The notes below the pieces were generated by a model. That model ran no database searches, was not told the origin of the DNA, and saw only the letters and a list, made by a program, of their open reading frames with translations. Below, one piece after another: positions 14,717 to 22,187 of a stretch of 29,071 nt of DNA; position 1 is the first letter of the stretch, and each line of letters begins with the position of its first letter. The translations under genes and the position numbers were made by a program. This stretch comes from a virus: positions 1 through 29,071 of IMG/VR virus record IMGVR_UViG_3300032829_000032, one strand, 5' to 3'.

Positions 14717-15607
14717 ATGAAAAAATTATTTAACTATATAGTAATTTGGTTTTATATGAAATATCTATCGATAATGACAATGATAGGTATTGCATTAAAA
14801 AATACGCAAGATGATATATTATCATCAAATCCTATTATTAGTGAAAAAGATAAACTTAATTATATAAAATTGCATAAAGTTCCTTTTATTAATAAAATGA
14901 ATCAAGGACAACGAGATGATTTTTATTGTCAATCATATTATGAAATTTTAAAAAAGGCAGATAAATTTTTAAAAAAATCATCATCTACAAGAATTGCTCA
15001 AGTTGCTGATAGATTTTCAATGTCATTAGGACAAAAAGATTTAGATGGCAAAAGATATGATCATTTTGGTTTTTATGATGAAAAGCATAAATATTATGGT
15101 AAGACATTAGCTGAAGCAATTGAAATAGAAACTGAATTAAGAAGATTAAAAGATGATGATTATGAACTTCTTTATATATTAAATAATACTCCAATTGATG
15201 ATACTTTTAGTGATAAATATTTAAAAGAAATTGATGAAAACAAATTTATTTCATTATCTGAAAAAGAAAAAGCTAAATTAAGAAAATTTCCTATGATAAT
15301 TAATAGAGATGTTGAAACAATTAATAAAATTGAACAATTAACAGAATTTGTTCATGTTAAAAAAATTGGATTTGAATATAGAATGTATGAATTTTTTATA
15401 CCAAAAAAATTTAAATTATCTGAACAAGATGAAACCGGAAAAATATTTCAAGATTTAATAAATTTTAATAAATTTTGGTTTAGAGATGAATACGGCCAAT
15501 TAATTGGATTTACAATTGAAAAATATGAAAAATTTATTAAAGAAATGAATCATTATGATATTTTAAAATTTAGTGGTCAAGAAATAAAAAATATGAATAA
15601 TAATTAA
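14717..15607 (+). CDS. Conserved-looking protein with hydrophobic N-terminus, 296 aa
   Basis: Function unknown. Residues 6-27 (NYIVIWFYMKYLSIMTMIGI) are hydrophobic enough for one membrane-associated helix. The rest is soluble and charged, with well-ordered segments: RDDFYCQSYYEILKKADKFL, RYDHFGFYDEKHKYYGKTLA and YRMYEFFIPKKFKL. The motif RYDHFGFYDEKHKYYGKT looks strongly constrained. It is probably co-translated with the tail-tube-like gene (3-nt gap), which suggests a tail or assembly role, but no family is recognised. Confidence 0.75.
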   Translation: MKKLFNYIVIWFYMKYLSIMTMIGIALKNTQDDILSSNPIISEKDKLNYIKLHKVPFINKMNQGQRDDFYCQSYYEILKKADKFLKKSSSTRIAQVADRFSMSLGQKDLDGKRYDHFGFYDEKHKYYGKTLAEAIEIETELRRLKDDDYELLYILNNTPIDDTFSDKYLKEIDENKFISLSEKEKAKLRKFPMIINRDVETINKIEQLTEFVHVKKIGFEYRMYEFFIPKKFKLSEQDETGKIFQDLINFNKFWFRDEYGQLIGFTIEKYEKFIKEMNHYDILKFSGQEIKNMNNN

Positions 15608-15614
15608 AATTTTA

Positions 15615-15645
15615 TTGCAAATATAAAATATTAATTATATTTTTG
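15615..15645 (+). promoter_or_regulatory. Bacteroidota-type promoter (TTG-N20-TATTTTTG)
   Basis: TATTTTTG (15638-15645) fits the Bacteroidota primary-sigma -7 element TAnnTTTG, and TTG (15615-15617) lies 20 nt upstream as a -33 element. It sits 24 nt before the ATG at 15670. No ACTATTTATA motif is present here, so this operon (15670-17325) is probably read by unmodified host RNA polymerase, perhaps early. Confidence 0.6.
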
Positions 15646-15669
15646 TTATTTAAATAATAAATATAATTT

Positions 15670-16209
15670 ATGGAAGAAAGAGAGAAAAAATATTATCCTA
15701 TGAATGCCGAATTAATGAGAAAGTTAAAGCTATCATTAGATTTAGGCAAAGTATATGATCATCAAGTTCAATCTAAAATAGATGAAATATATGAAATTGA
15801 TGAATTAGCAGATGTTAAATTAAAAAATAAAGATTTCAGAACATTAGATCATTATAAAAAATTATCAAAAGAAGGCTATTTTAAGAGAATAATAAATGAA
15901 AATGATATAAAAAAATCTGAAATAGAAAATAAAAATTTTCAAAATAAAATAAATTTAGAAAACAAACAACAAGAATTGCAACAGCAAAAATTTGATTTAG
16001 AACATATGAGAAACTCAATTATCTCAGATTTTGAATATTATCAAAAAAGAATAGATAATTTAAAAAATAATACTAATGAAAATTTTGCAAATAAAATGAA
16101 TGATTTAATAAATGAAATTCAACATTACATTGATAATATTCCAATTAAAAATGATCAAATTTTAATAAATTATATCATTTATTTCAATAAAAAGAATTTT
16201 ACTAATTAA
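15670..16209 (+). CDS. Helical protein, paralogue of the next gene, 179 aa
   Basis: Unknown function. Residues 35-75 (IDELADVKLKNKDFRTLDHY, KKLSKEGYFKRIINENDI) align with residues 30-70 of the 16219 product (LNNLADEKLKNNDFKNLDKI, NELAKEGYFKDKITEEDL), showing a tandem duplication. The N-terminal MNAELMRKLKLSLDLG recalls 12909. Residues 80-150 are a predicted coiled coil. It is the first gene after a host-type promoter, in an operon with its paralogue and the HD phosphohydrolase. Confidence 0.75.
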   Translation: MEEREKKYYPMNAELMRKLKLSLDLGKVYDHQVQSKIDEIYEIDELADVKLKNKDFRTLDHYKKLSKEGYFKRIINENDIKKSEIENKNFQNKINLENKQQELQQQKFDLEHMRNSIISDFEYYQKRIDNLKNNTNENFANKMNDLINEIQHYIDNIPIKNDQILINYIIYFNKKNFTN

Positions 16210-16218
16210 AAATATATT

Positions 16219-16680
16219 ATGGATAAAAATTTTTTAAAAACATTAACCCAATCTTTAGAAGATGGTATTGTTGATGAATCATTAAAAAATAAATTTAATG
16301 ATTTAAATAATCTTGCTGATGAAAAATTAAAAAACAATGATTTTAAAAATTTAGATAAAATCAATGAATTAGCTAAAGAAGGATATTTTAAAGATAAAAT
16401 TACTGAAGAAGATCTTGAAAAATCTAAAGAAGAAAATAAAAATCTTCAAAAACAAATAGATATGGATAATAATGTAAATAATATTATTAAATTATATCTT
16501 GAAGAAAAAGATAGACATTATCATAAATTAGATGAAATAAATTCTTTAATTAATGAATTAGAAAAAGATCCTGAATTAAATGTTGATAATAAATATTATA
16601 AAATATTATTAGAAATAAAAGAAAAAAGAATAATACCTTTTATTAATGATTTTAGAAGTGAAAATTCAACATTAATTTAA
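16219..16680 (+). CDS. Helical protein, paralogue of the previous gene, 153 aa
   Basis: Tandem paralogue of 15670, starting 9 nt after its stop. The shared core is LADEKLKNNDFKNLD...LAKEGYFKDKITEEDLEKS, followed by a different coiled-coil tail (KDRHYHKLDEINSLINELEK). The ELAKEGYF element could be a protein-binding helix pair. No catalytic motif, signal or membrane segment is seen. The HD gene follows after 6 nt. Confidence 0.75.
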   Translation: MDKNFLKTLTQSLEDGIVDESLKNKFNDLNNLADEKLKNNDFKNLDKINELAKEGYFKDKITEEDLEKSKEENKNLQKQIDMDNNVNNIIKLYLEEKDRHYHKLDEINSLINELEKDPELNVDNKYYKILLEIKEKRIIPFINDFRSENSTLI

Positions 16681-16686
16681 TATTAA

Positions 16687-17325
16687 ATGAAAAATGATTG
16701 GATAAATTTAATAAAAAATATTTATAATTATTTTACATGTTTAAATTTTAATAAAAATACAATAGATTATTATGATTCTGTTATTAAAAAAAATTATACA
16801 ATAAATAGATATTATCATAATTTAAATCATATTAATAAATTATTAAGTTATTCTGAAATATTTAATTTAACAAATAAAGAAAGATTATTATTAGAATTAT
16901 CTATTTGGTTTCATGATATTATTTACAATCCAACAAAAAATGATAATGAAGAACAAAGTGCTCAAGAGTTTGTTAAATTTTCTAATGAATATTTAAAATT
17001 AGATAATTTATATGTTGATATTGTAAAAAATATGATATTGGCAACAAAGCATAATGATACTGCATATAATAAATTAGAAAAAATAATATGTGATCTCGAT
17101 TTAATAGAATTAAGTTCTAATAATTATATTGAAAATTCAAATAAAATAAAAAAAGAATTTTCTCATTTAAAAGATGAAACATGGAGAAATGAACGTATAA
17201 AATTTTTAACATATTTTTTAAATAAAGAAAAAATATTTTATAATAAAGAATGTTATAATACATATGAAGTTAAAGCAAAAGAAAACTTAATAAAAGAAAT
17301 AGAATATTTAAAATATATTTGCTAA
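16687..17325 (+). CDS. HD-superfamily metal-dependent phosphohydrolase
   Basis: 212 aa. The metal-binding signature is complete: YHNLNHI (H44, H48), WFHDIIY (H76-D77), ATKH (H122) and DLDL (D136, D138). The YHNxxH...WFHDxxY...E-x2-SA arrangement matches the stand-alone predicted HD phosphohydrolases of bacteria (COG4339-like), full length for that group. Likely substrates are nucleotides or related phosphoesters; a role in nucleotide metabolism or in countering a nucleotide-based host defence is inference. It is the last gene of the operon begun at 15670, starting 6 nt after the previous stop. Confidence 0.85.
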   Translation: MKNDWINLIKNIYNYFTCLNFNKNTIDYYDSVIKKNYTINRYYHNLNHINKLLSYSEIFNLTNKERLLLELSIWFHDIIYNPTKNDNEEQSAQEFVKFSNEYLKLDNLYVDIVKNMILATKHNDTAYNKLEKIICDLDLIELSSNNYIENSNKIKKEFSHLKDETWRNERIKFLTYFLNKEKIFYNKECYNTYEVKAKENLIKEIEYLKYIC

Positions 17326-17348
17326 TTCAAATTTTATTATTATATTTG
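17319..17348 (+). promoter_or_regulatory. Bacteroidota-type promoter (TTG-N19-TATATTTG)
   Basis: TATATTTG (17341-17348) fits TAnnTTTG, with TTG (17319-17321, inside the end of the HD gene) 19 nt upstream. It lies 35 nt before the ATG at 17384. Confidence 0.6.
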
Positions 17349-17383
17349 TAAATTAATTATTAACAATTTAAATTATAAAAATT

Positions 17384-17854
17384 ATGAAATATTTTGAAGC
17401 AGAAGAAGATTTACAAAATTTATTTGATGAAGTATTAAATGAAACAAGTATACCTAAATGGGTAACATTTAGAGTTTTAACTTCAGATAAATTAAAAAAT
17501 GTTTGTGAAGTAAAGAAACAATCAGATTTAGCTGTTGTTCTAAGCGATGTAAATATTGCAGTTTTAATAAATCATGTTGTTTTTGAACAACTTGATATAG
17601 TAAATCAAAAAATGGTTTTAGAAGAAGCATTAACATCTATTGTTGTTGATCCAGATAATGATAAATTGAGTATAGAAAAAGCTGATTTTCAAACATATAG
17701 CGGGTTCTTAGCTAAATATGGAAATACCCCAATTCTCTTATTAAAAGAAGTTGTAAAATCTTTATTTGATAAAGAAGCTGAAAAAGAAAGACAACTAAAA
17801 CAAGAAAAAATGGAAAAAAGGAAAAATAAATCTATTGCTTATGATAGCATATAA
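17384..17854 (+). CDS. Conserved-looking phage protein of unknown function, 156 aa
   Basis: A compact alpha/beta domain: PKWVTFRVLTSDKLKNVCEV, LAVVLSDVNIAVLINHVVFE, NQKMVLEEALTSIVVDPDND, then IEKADFQTYSGFLAKYG. It ends in a Lys/Glu-rich helix. The layout (strand, helix with VLEEAL, then VDPDNDKLSIEKADF) recalls small metallopeptidase-like phage proteins, but no HExxH is present, so no catalytic claim is made. It has a host-type promoter and a strong terminator 23 nt after the stop, making it a single-gene unit. Good codon pattern and an intact frame. Confidence 0.75.
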   Translation: MKYFEAEEDLQNLFDEVLNETSIPKWVTFRVLTSDKLKNVCEVKKQSDLAVVLSDVNIAVLINHVVFEQLDIVNQKMVLEEALTSIVVDPDNDKLSIEKADFQTYSGFLAKYGNTPILLLKEVVKSLFDKEAEKERQLKQEKMEKRKNKSIAYDSI

Positions 17855-17877
17855 TTAAAAATTTTTAATAGATTTTT

Positions 17878-17906
17878 AAAACCCATCGATATAGATGGGT
17901 TTTTTA
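17878..17906 (+). terminator. Factor-independent terminator after 17854
   Basis: AAAACCCATC (17878-17887) pairs perfectly with GATGGGTTTT (17894-17903) around a 6-nt loop, followed by more T (to 17905). Confidence 0.9.
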
Positions 17907-17920
17907 TTTTATAATAATTA

Positions 17921-17950
17921 TTACTTAAAAGTAAGTTACTAAAAAGTAAC
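17921..17950 (+). repeat. Two tandem small hairpins between terminator and baseplate promoter
   Basis: TTACTT/AAGTAA (17921-17934) is directly followed by GTTACT/AGTAAC (17935-17950). Both are built from the same TTACT...AGTAA units, so the region is also a pair of direct repeats. Located 35 nt before the ACTATTTATA motif that serves the baseplate genes. A binding site for a dimeric regulator is possible but untested. Confidence 0.5.
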
Positions 17951-17985
17951 ATATTTTATTTTGATTTATAATATTTTTTATTATA

Positions 17986-17995
17986 ACTATTTATA
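17986..17995 (+). promoter_or_regulatory. Late-promoter-like motif ACTATTTATA for the baseplate operon
   Basis: Exact motif 16 nt before the ATG at 18012. It is the only late-type motif before the 18012-21912 gene run, so it would drive the gp25, gp6 and two further structural genes. Confidence 0.65.
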
Positions 17996-18011
17996 TAAAA
18001 TATTATAAATA

Positions 18012-18407
18012 ATGCCATCGACAATAAATATAAAATTTCCTTTAGAAGATGATGTAACATTAAATAATGCATTTCAATTAAATACTACATCAAAAAACGC
18101 ATATTCATCAGATTTGTTATTATTACTTTTAACACAAAAGGGAGAACGTTATTATGATATTGAATATGGAACAAATCTCATTCGTTTTATATTTGAACCA
18201 AATGACACTCTTACAGAATCATATATAAAAGAAGAAATTATAACATCAGTAAAACAATATATACCTAATTTAACAATAAAAAATATACAATTTTTAACAA
18301 TAAATGATGACCCAAGTATTAGTGAAAATCAAATAAATGTTAAAATATTTTTTTCATATGATGAAGGTTTTTTTACTGATTCGAATGAAATAACAATAAC
18401 ATTTTAA
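18012..18407 (+). CDS. T4 gp25-like baseplate wedge subunit
   Basis: 131 aa, the usual length of gp25/W-type wedge proteins. Diagnostic pattern: SSDLLLLLLTQKGERYYDIE, then YGTNLIRFIFEPND, then helix EEIITSVKQYIPNLTIKNIQ and terminal beta strands. In contractile tails this protein contacts gp6 and the sheath-initiating end of the wedge. It is followed after 13 nt by the gp6-like gene, the conserved gene order for the wedge. Confidence 0.9.
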   Translation: MPSTINIKFPLEDDVTLNNAFQLNTTSKNAYSSDLLLLLLTQKGERYYDIEYGTNLIRFIFEPNDTLTESYIKEEIITSVKQYIPNLTIKNIQFLTINDDPSISENQINVKIFFSYDEGFFTDSNEITITF

Positions 18408-18420
18408 ATTTTAAAATATA

Positions 18421-20253
18421 ATGGCTAATAATAATCCAGTATCTTTAAATAGTCGTACATATTCACAAATACAACAAGATTTAATATCTTTTATACAACA
18501 ATATTATCCTGAAATTCAGGATTTTTCAACTTCATCTATTGGAAGATTATTACTTGATTTAAATGCTGGTGTTGGAGATAATTTAAATGGAAATCTTGAT
18601 CGTAATTTTACTGAAACCCAATTAAAGTATGCTCAATTAAAATCATCAATAATGGGTATTGGTGAAAATTTAGGATTAAATACTAATATTATAGCAAAAA
18701 GACCATCAGTTACAATTGTTGATTTTAGCGTAACAGTTCCTGTTAAAGGTGATAGACCAGATACTTCATATTATCCAGTTTTAATGCCAGGTAGCCAAGT
18801 TATTGGTGGCGGAAAAACTTTTGAAACTCAAACAATAATTGATTGGAATTCAGATATTAGTTCATTAGGAAATGTAAATAGAACAATTATCCCAAATATT
18901 GATTCAAATGGTATTGTACAATCATATAATGTTACTAAAAGAGAAGTTGTAATAAATGGTTCAACAAATATCTTTAAAAAAATAATAACAGAAACAGAAT
19001 CTACACCATTTTTTCAAATAACATTACCTGATTCTGATGTTATAAATATTGATAGTATTATTTTATTAGATGGAACAAATTATTCAACGAACCCAACATT
19101 ATCAGATTTTAATAATCCAGATTATAAATATTATGAAGTTGAATCATTAGCGGATCAAAAAGTTTTTATTGATAATCCCTCAACTGGAACAACAACAGGT
19201 ATACAAGCAGCTAAATGGATTGATGTAACAAAAAAATTTATTAAAGAATATACTCCAAATGGATTTTGTATGATAACATTTGGTTCAGGTGATATTGAAA
19301 CTGATATATTTAAAAATGGATTTATTAAATATGGTATTACAAATCAAGAATTTTTAAATAATTATTTAAAAAATACAGCACTTGGAGTTATATTAAAAAA
19401 GAATAGTACATTGTTTATAAAATATCGTACAGGTGGCGGTAGTAATTCTAATATTGGAGCAAATACTTTAAATAAATTAGGAAATTATCAATTATCTGTT
19501 AATGGACAAAGACAAGATTTTAATATACAAGTTCAAAGAAGTTTAAGTGTTAATAACCCAATTGCTGCTATTGGAGGCAGTGATGGCGTTACAACAGAAC
19601 AATTAAGATATTTAATAAAATATAATTTATCTTCTCAAAATAGAGACGTTGTATTAACAGATTACTTATTACAAGTATATAAAATGCCAGGAAAATATGG
19701 TACACCGTTTAGAGTTAATGCATTAAAAAAAGATAATAAAATTGTTATTCCAATTTTAAGTTTAAATTCAGATGGAACATTAAGTAACATAAGTAATAGC
19801 TTGTTAAAACAAAATATATCAGAATATTTATCAAATTTTAAAATGATAAATGATTATATTCAAGTAACAAATGGACAAATCTTTAATTTAGCTTTTGATA
19901 TTGATGTATATGCTGAAAATGGTAATGATTCAGAAATTGCAAATAATATTATAACAACAGTTAAAAATTATTTTGATATTAATAATCAACAAATGAATAC
20001 AGATATTAATATCTCTGATTTACAAAAAAGTATTACTGAACTACCTGGAGTAATTAATGTTATTAATATTAAAGTATATAATAAATTTAGTGGAGATTAT
20101 AGTATGAATATTATTCCACAAGAATTTGTTAATAATACTACAGGAGAAATTAAATTAATTAATAATATGGTTTATAGTTCATTAAACTCAATGTTTGAGA
20201 TAAAGTATCCTAATAGAGATATTAAAGTATTTTTAAGAAAAAAGGCTGTATAA
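18421..20253 (+). CDS. T4 gp6-like baseplate wedge subunit
   Basis: 610 aa; gp6/J-type baseplate wedge protein that forms the ring around the hub. The N-terminal hallmark is YSQIQQDLISFIQQYYPEIQ followed by SSIGRLLLDLNAGVGDNLNG. The middle is beta-rich (VTIVDFSVTVPVKGD, PVLMPGSQVIGGGKTFETQT). The C-terminal part has GGSDGVTTEQLRYLIKYNLS, SQNRDVVLTDYLLQVYKMPG and a final domain with ISDLQKSITELPGVINV, typical for the family. Full length and intact. Position directly after gp25 supports the call. Confidence 0.9.
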   Translation: MANNNPVSLNSRTYSQIQQDLISFIQQYYPEIQDFSTSSIGRLLLDLNAGVGDNLNGNLDRNFTETQLKYAQLKSSIMGIGENLGLNTNIIAKRPSVTIVDFSVTVPVKGDRPDTSYYPVLMPGSQVIGGGKTFETQTIIDWNSDISSLGNVNRTIIPNIDSNGIVQSYNVTKREVVINGSTNIFKKIITETESTPFFQITLPDSDVINIDSIILLDGTNYSTNPTLSDFNNPDYKYYEVESLADQKVFIDNPSTGTTTGIQAAKWIDVTKKFIKEYTPNGFCMITFGSGDIETDIFKNGFIKYGITNQEFLNNYLKNTALGVILKKNSTLFIKYRTGGGSNSNIGANTLNKLGNYQLSVNGQRQDFNIQVQRSLSVNNPIAAIGGSDGVTTEQLRYLIKYNLSSQNRDVVLTDYLLQVYKMPGKYGTPFRVNALKKDNKIVIPILSLNSDGTLSNISNSLLKQNISEYLSNFKMINDYIQVTNGQIFNLAFDIDVYAENGNDSEIANNIITTVKNYFDINNQQMNTDINISDLQKSITELPGVINVINIKVYNKFSGDYSMNIIPQEFVNNTTGEIKLINNMVYSSLNSMFEIKYPNRDIKVFLRKKAV

Positions 20254-20262
20254 TTAGTTCAC

Positions 20263-20285
20263 ATGATTTGCGAATTGAAAATCAT
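20263..20285 (+). other. Small intergenic hairpin after the gp6-like gene
   Basis: ATGATTT (20263-20269) pairs with AAATCAT (20279-20285) around a 9-nt loop in the 47-nt gap between 20253 and 20301. No U-tract, so not a standard terminator; it may stabilise or process the polycistronic mRNA. Confidence 0.4.
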
Positions 20286-20300
20286 TAGATTTATAATGTA

Positions 20301-21014
20301 ATGGAATATATTAAAAAAGAAATAAAATTAAAAACTATATTAGTTAGTGGATATACAGGTACAACAAAATATTATAAAATTGTACCTGATATTGATGCTA
20401 CTTATAATTTTAAAATTTTATTAACACAAAATGCTAGAGATTTAGGTTTTTTTGATACTATTGATAATACTATTGAACAAAATGAATTTCCTATTATTTC
20501 AAATTATCCTGTAACAGGTAATTGTACAAGCAGATTAAATGAAATTAGAAAAAATTCAATAAATCCAATATTTTATAAAAATTATTTTTATTCTATTGAT
20601 ACTACAGCTGATGGATTAGATATTTATGATTCATATTTTTATACTGGCGATACATTAAATAATCCAATAACATTATTATCTTTTAATACAGGAATAACAG
20701 GTATTACAAATTATAATTTTAAATATTTTGTTGATGGTATAGAATATAAAGAATTTTCTGGTTTAACAAATAGTGTTCAATTTAAATTTATTTCACTTGG
20801 AGATAGTTCACCAGATATTTTGCATAATAAAATATATAAAGATGAAAATAAACAAAATATAATTAATAATCCAAAAATTGATAGTGATGTATTTATAGAA
20901 AGACAGGAAATTTCAGTTTTCGAAAAAAATTATAACTTAGAATTTGTTAAAAGTATTTTTGATATTGAAACATTTGCTGGTGGTAATTACTACAATATAA
21001 TTAATAATAGTTAA
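20301..21014 (+). CDS. Structural (baseplate-associated) protein, 237 aa
   Basis: I cannot name this protein. It is beta-rich with phage-virion character: IKLKTILVSGYTGTTKYYKI, LLSFNTGITGITNYNFKYFV, DGIEYKEFSGLTN. There is no signal peptide, membrane segment or catalytic motif. It lies between the gp6-like gene (47 nt upstream, with a small hairpin in the gap) and another structural gene 7 nt downstream, so a baseplate or short-fibre attachment role is inferred from context. Confidence 0.75.
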   Translation: MEYIKKEIKLKTILVSGYTGTTKYYKIVPDIDATYNFKILLTQNARDLGFFDTIDNTIEQNEFPIISNYPVTGNCTSRLNEIRKNSINPIFYKNYFYSIDTTADGLDIYDSYFYTGDTLNNPITLLSFNTGITGITNYNFKYFVDGIEYKEFSGLTNSVQFKFISLGDSSPDILHNKIYKDENKQNIINNPKIDSDVFIERQEISVFEKNYNLEFVKSIFDIETFAGGNYYNIINNS

Positions 21015-21021
21015 AAAATAT

Positions 21022-21912
21022 ATGGCAGTTGGAATTTACGGTACAATAAGGGCTTCAGATATTAATATTTCTGATATCGAAATATTTTATAATTATGCTT
21101 CATCAAGAGAAGCTGTAAGTACTGATATGTTTAGCCTTGATCCTGCTGATGTTTTAACAGAATTACAAATACCTACAAGTGAACAGTTGCCGGGAAGACA
21201 GAATCTATTGGAAGGTTTATACAACCTTCGTTTACCAGCTACTGTTTTTAATGCAACCGGAATTTATACATTGTATATAACAGGAAAAAGAATATATACA
21301 AGTATTTTAGATTGTGGAGTTTTATCAAGTATGCCAAATATTCGTGGAATTTTATTGGATTCAAATCAGTTAGATGCTACACTTCGTTCTGCAAATGCCC
21401 TCCAAGGATTTAGAATAGAATATATTAACTCGGATGGGACAAAATTACGTAATATCTGTAGATACATTGTGTCATCAAATAGAGTATCACCCATCTCATC
21501 AAATATATCGAATTCATCACAACGTACAGTTAGATATACTTTTGACGATACTTCGAATTTATTGTTTTTACAATTAACTCCATCTTCATCATCTACTTTA
21601 AAACCAAATTCAACTCCTTTTATTGGTTTTTCATCTCAAGATATTATATTATCAAATACTTTATTTTCACCAATTTGCTTAGAAATTGTTATGCAAAATG
21701 AAGATATTGATTCAATTGCACAATTAATATCAGGAGAACAAATAAAAAATGTTAATACAGGAGAATTGACACTATTTGATGAAAATCGTAATATAAAAAA
21801 ACAATTTAATTTATATTCTATTAAAGATGATGTAAATAATGCATTATACGAAATTAAAGAAAATAAAACGAATATAAACCCAATTTCATTTGATGATATA
21901 ACAAGTGTTTAA
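21022..21912 (+). CDS. Structural protein of T4-like baseplate region, 296 aa
   Basis: N-terminal MAVGIYGTIRASDINISDIE and NLLEGLYNLRLPATVFNATG, IYTLYITGKRIYTSILDCGV and ANALQGFRIEYINSDGTKLR give the impression of a virion protein conserved among distant T4-like phages, including marine ones; this is recall and not a search result. The 5' half uses more C/G-containing codons than its neighbours (near 21180-21500), as expected for a highly expressed or strongly constrained gene. It is the last gene of the operon starting at 18012 and is followed by 275 nt without a clear plus-strand gene. Confidence 0.8.
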   Translation: MAVGIYGTIRASDINISDIEIFYNYASSREAVSTDMFSLDPADVLTELQIPTSEQLPGRQNLLEGLYNLRLPATVFNATGIYTLYITGKRIYTSILDCGVLSSMPNIRGILLDSNQLDATLRSANALQGFRIEYINSDGTKLRNICRYIVSSNRVSPISSNISNSSQRTVRYTFDDTSNLLFLQLTPSSSSTLKPNSTPFIGFSSQDIILSNTLFSPICLEIVMQNEDIDSIAQLISGEQIKNVNTGELTLFDENRNIKKQFNLYSIKDDVNNALYEIKENKTNINPISFDDITSV

Positions 21913-21953
21913 AATTTATATAAGAATATATAAATAAAAATAGAAAGATTATT

Positions 21954-22130
21954 TTAATAAAATAATTTTTTTATTTTATTTTCATTTTTAATGTGAGAAA
22001 ATCCATATATTTTATATATTCTATTATTTTTAATATTTAAGTGTTTTTTAAATAATTCAAGCATAATTAATTGTTCATTAAGCCATAAATCACGATCATA
22101 AATATTTGTAATTTTTATTATAAAAACCAA
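21954..22130 (-). pseudogene. Possible small minus-strand gene or remnant, 58 codons
   Basis: In the gap 21913-22187 the minus strand has an open frame encoding a natural-looking peptide: NIYDRDLWLNEQLIMLELFK, then KHLNIKNNRIYKIYGFSHIK, ending KKLFY and TAA. There is no ATG near its start; only a TTG (22128-22130) follows the upstream stop. It could be a start-less remnant or use a rare start codon. The plus strand of this gap has no coding frame; its remaining feature is the promoter motif at 22156. Confidence 0.35.
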
Positions 22131-22155
22131 ATATTTTTATACTATTTTAAATTTT

Positions 22156-22165
22156 ACTATTTATA
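22156..22165 (+). promoter_or_regulatory. Late-promoter-like motif ACTATTTATA
   Basis: Exact motif 22 nt before the ATG at 22188. A partial copy (ACTATTTTAA, 22141-22150) lies 15 nt upstream. Confidence 0.6.
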
Positions 22166-22187
22166 TTAAATTCAATTTGTTTAGTAG

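Noticed and set aside
17384-17854. Metallopeptidase
   Set aside because: The layout is suggestive but there is no HExxH or other metal-binding motif.
20263-20285. Terminator after the gp6-like gene
   Set aside because: The 7-bp stem has no U-tract, and the next gene has no promoter motif, so read-through is expected.
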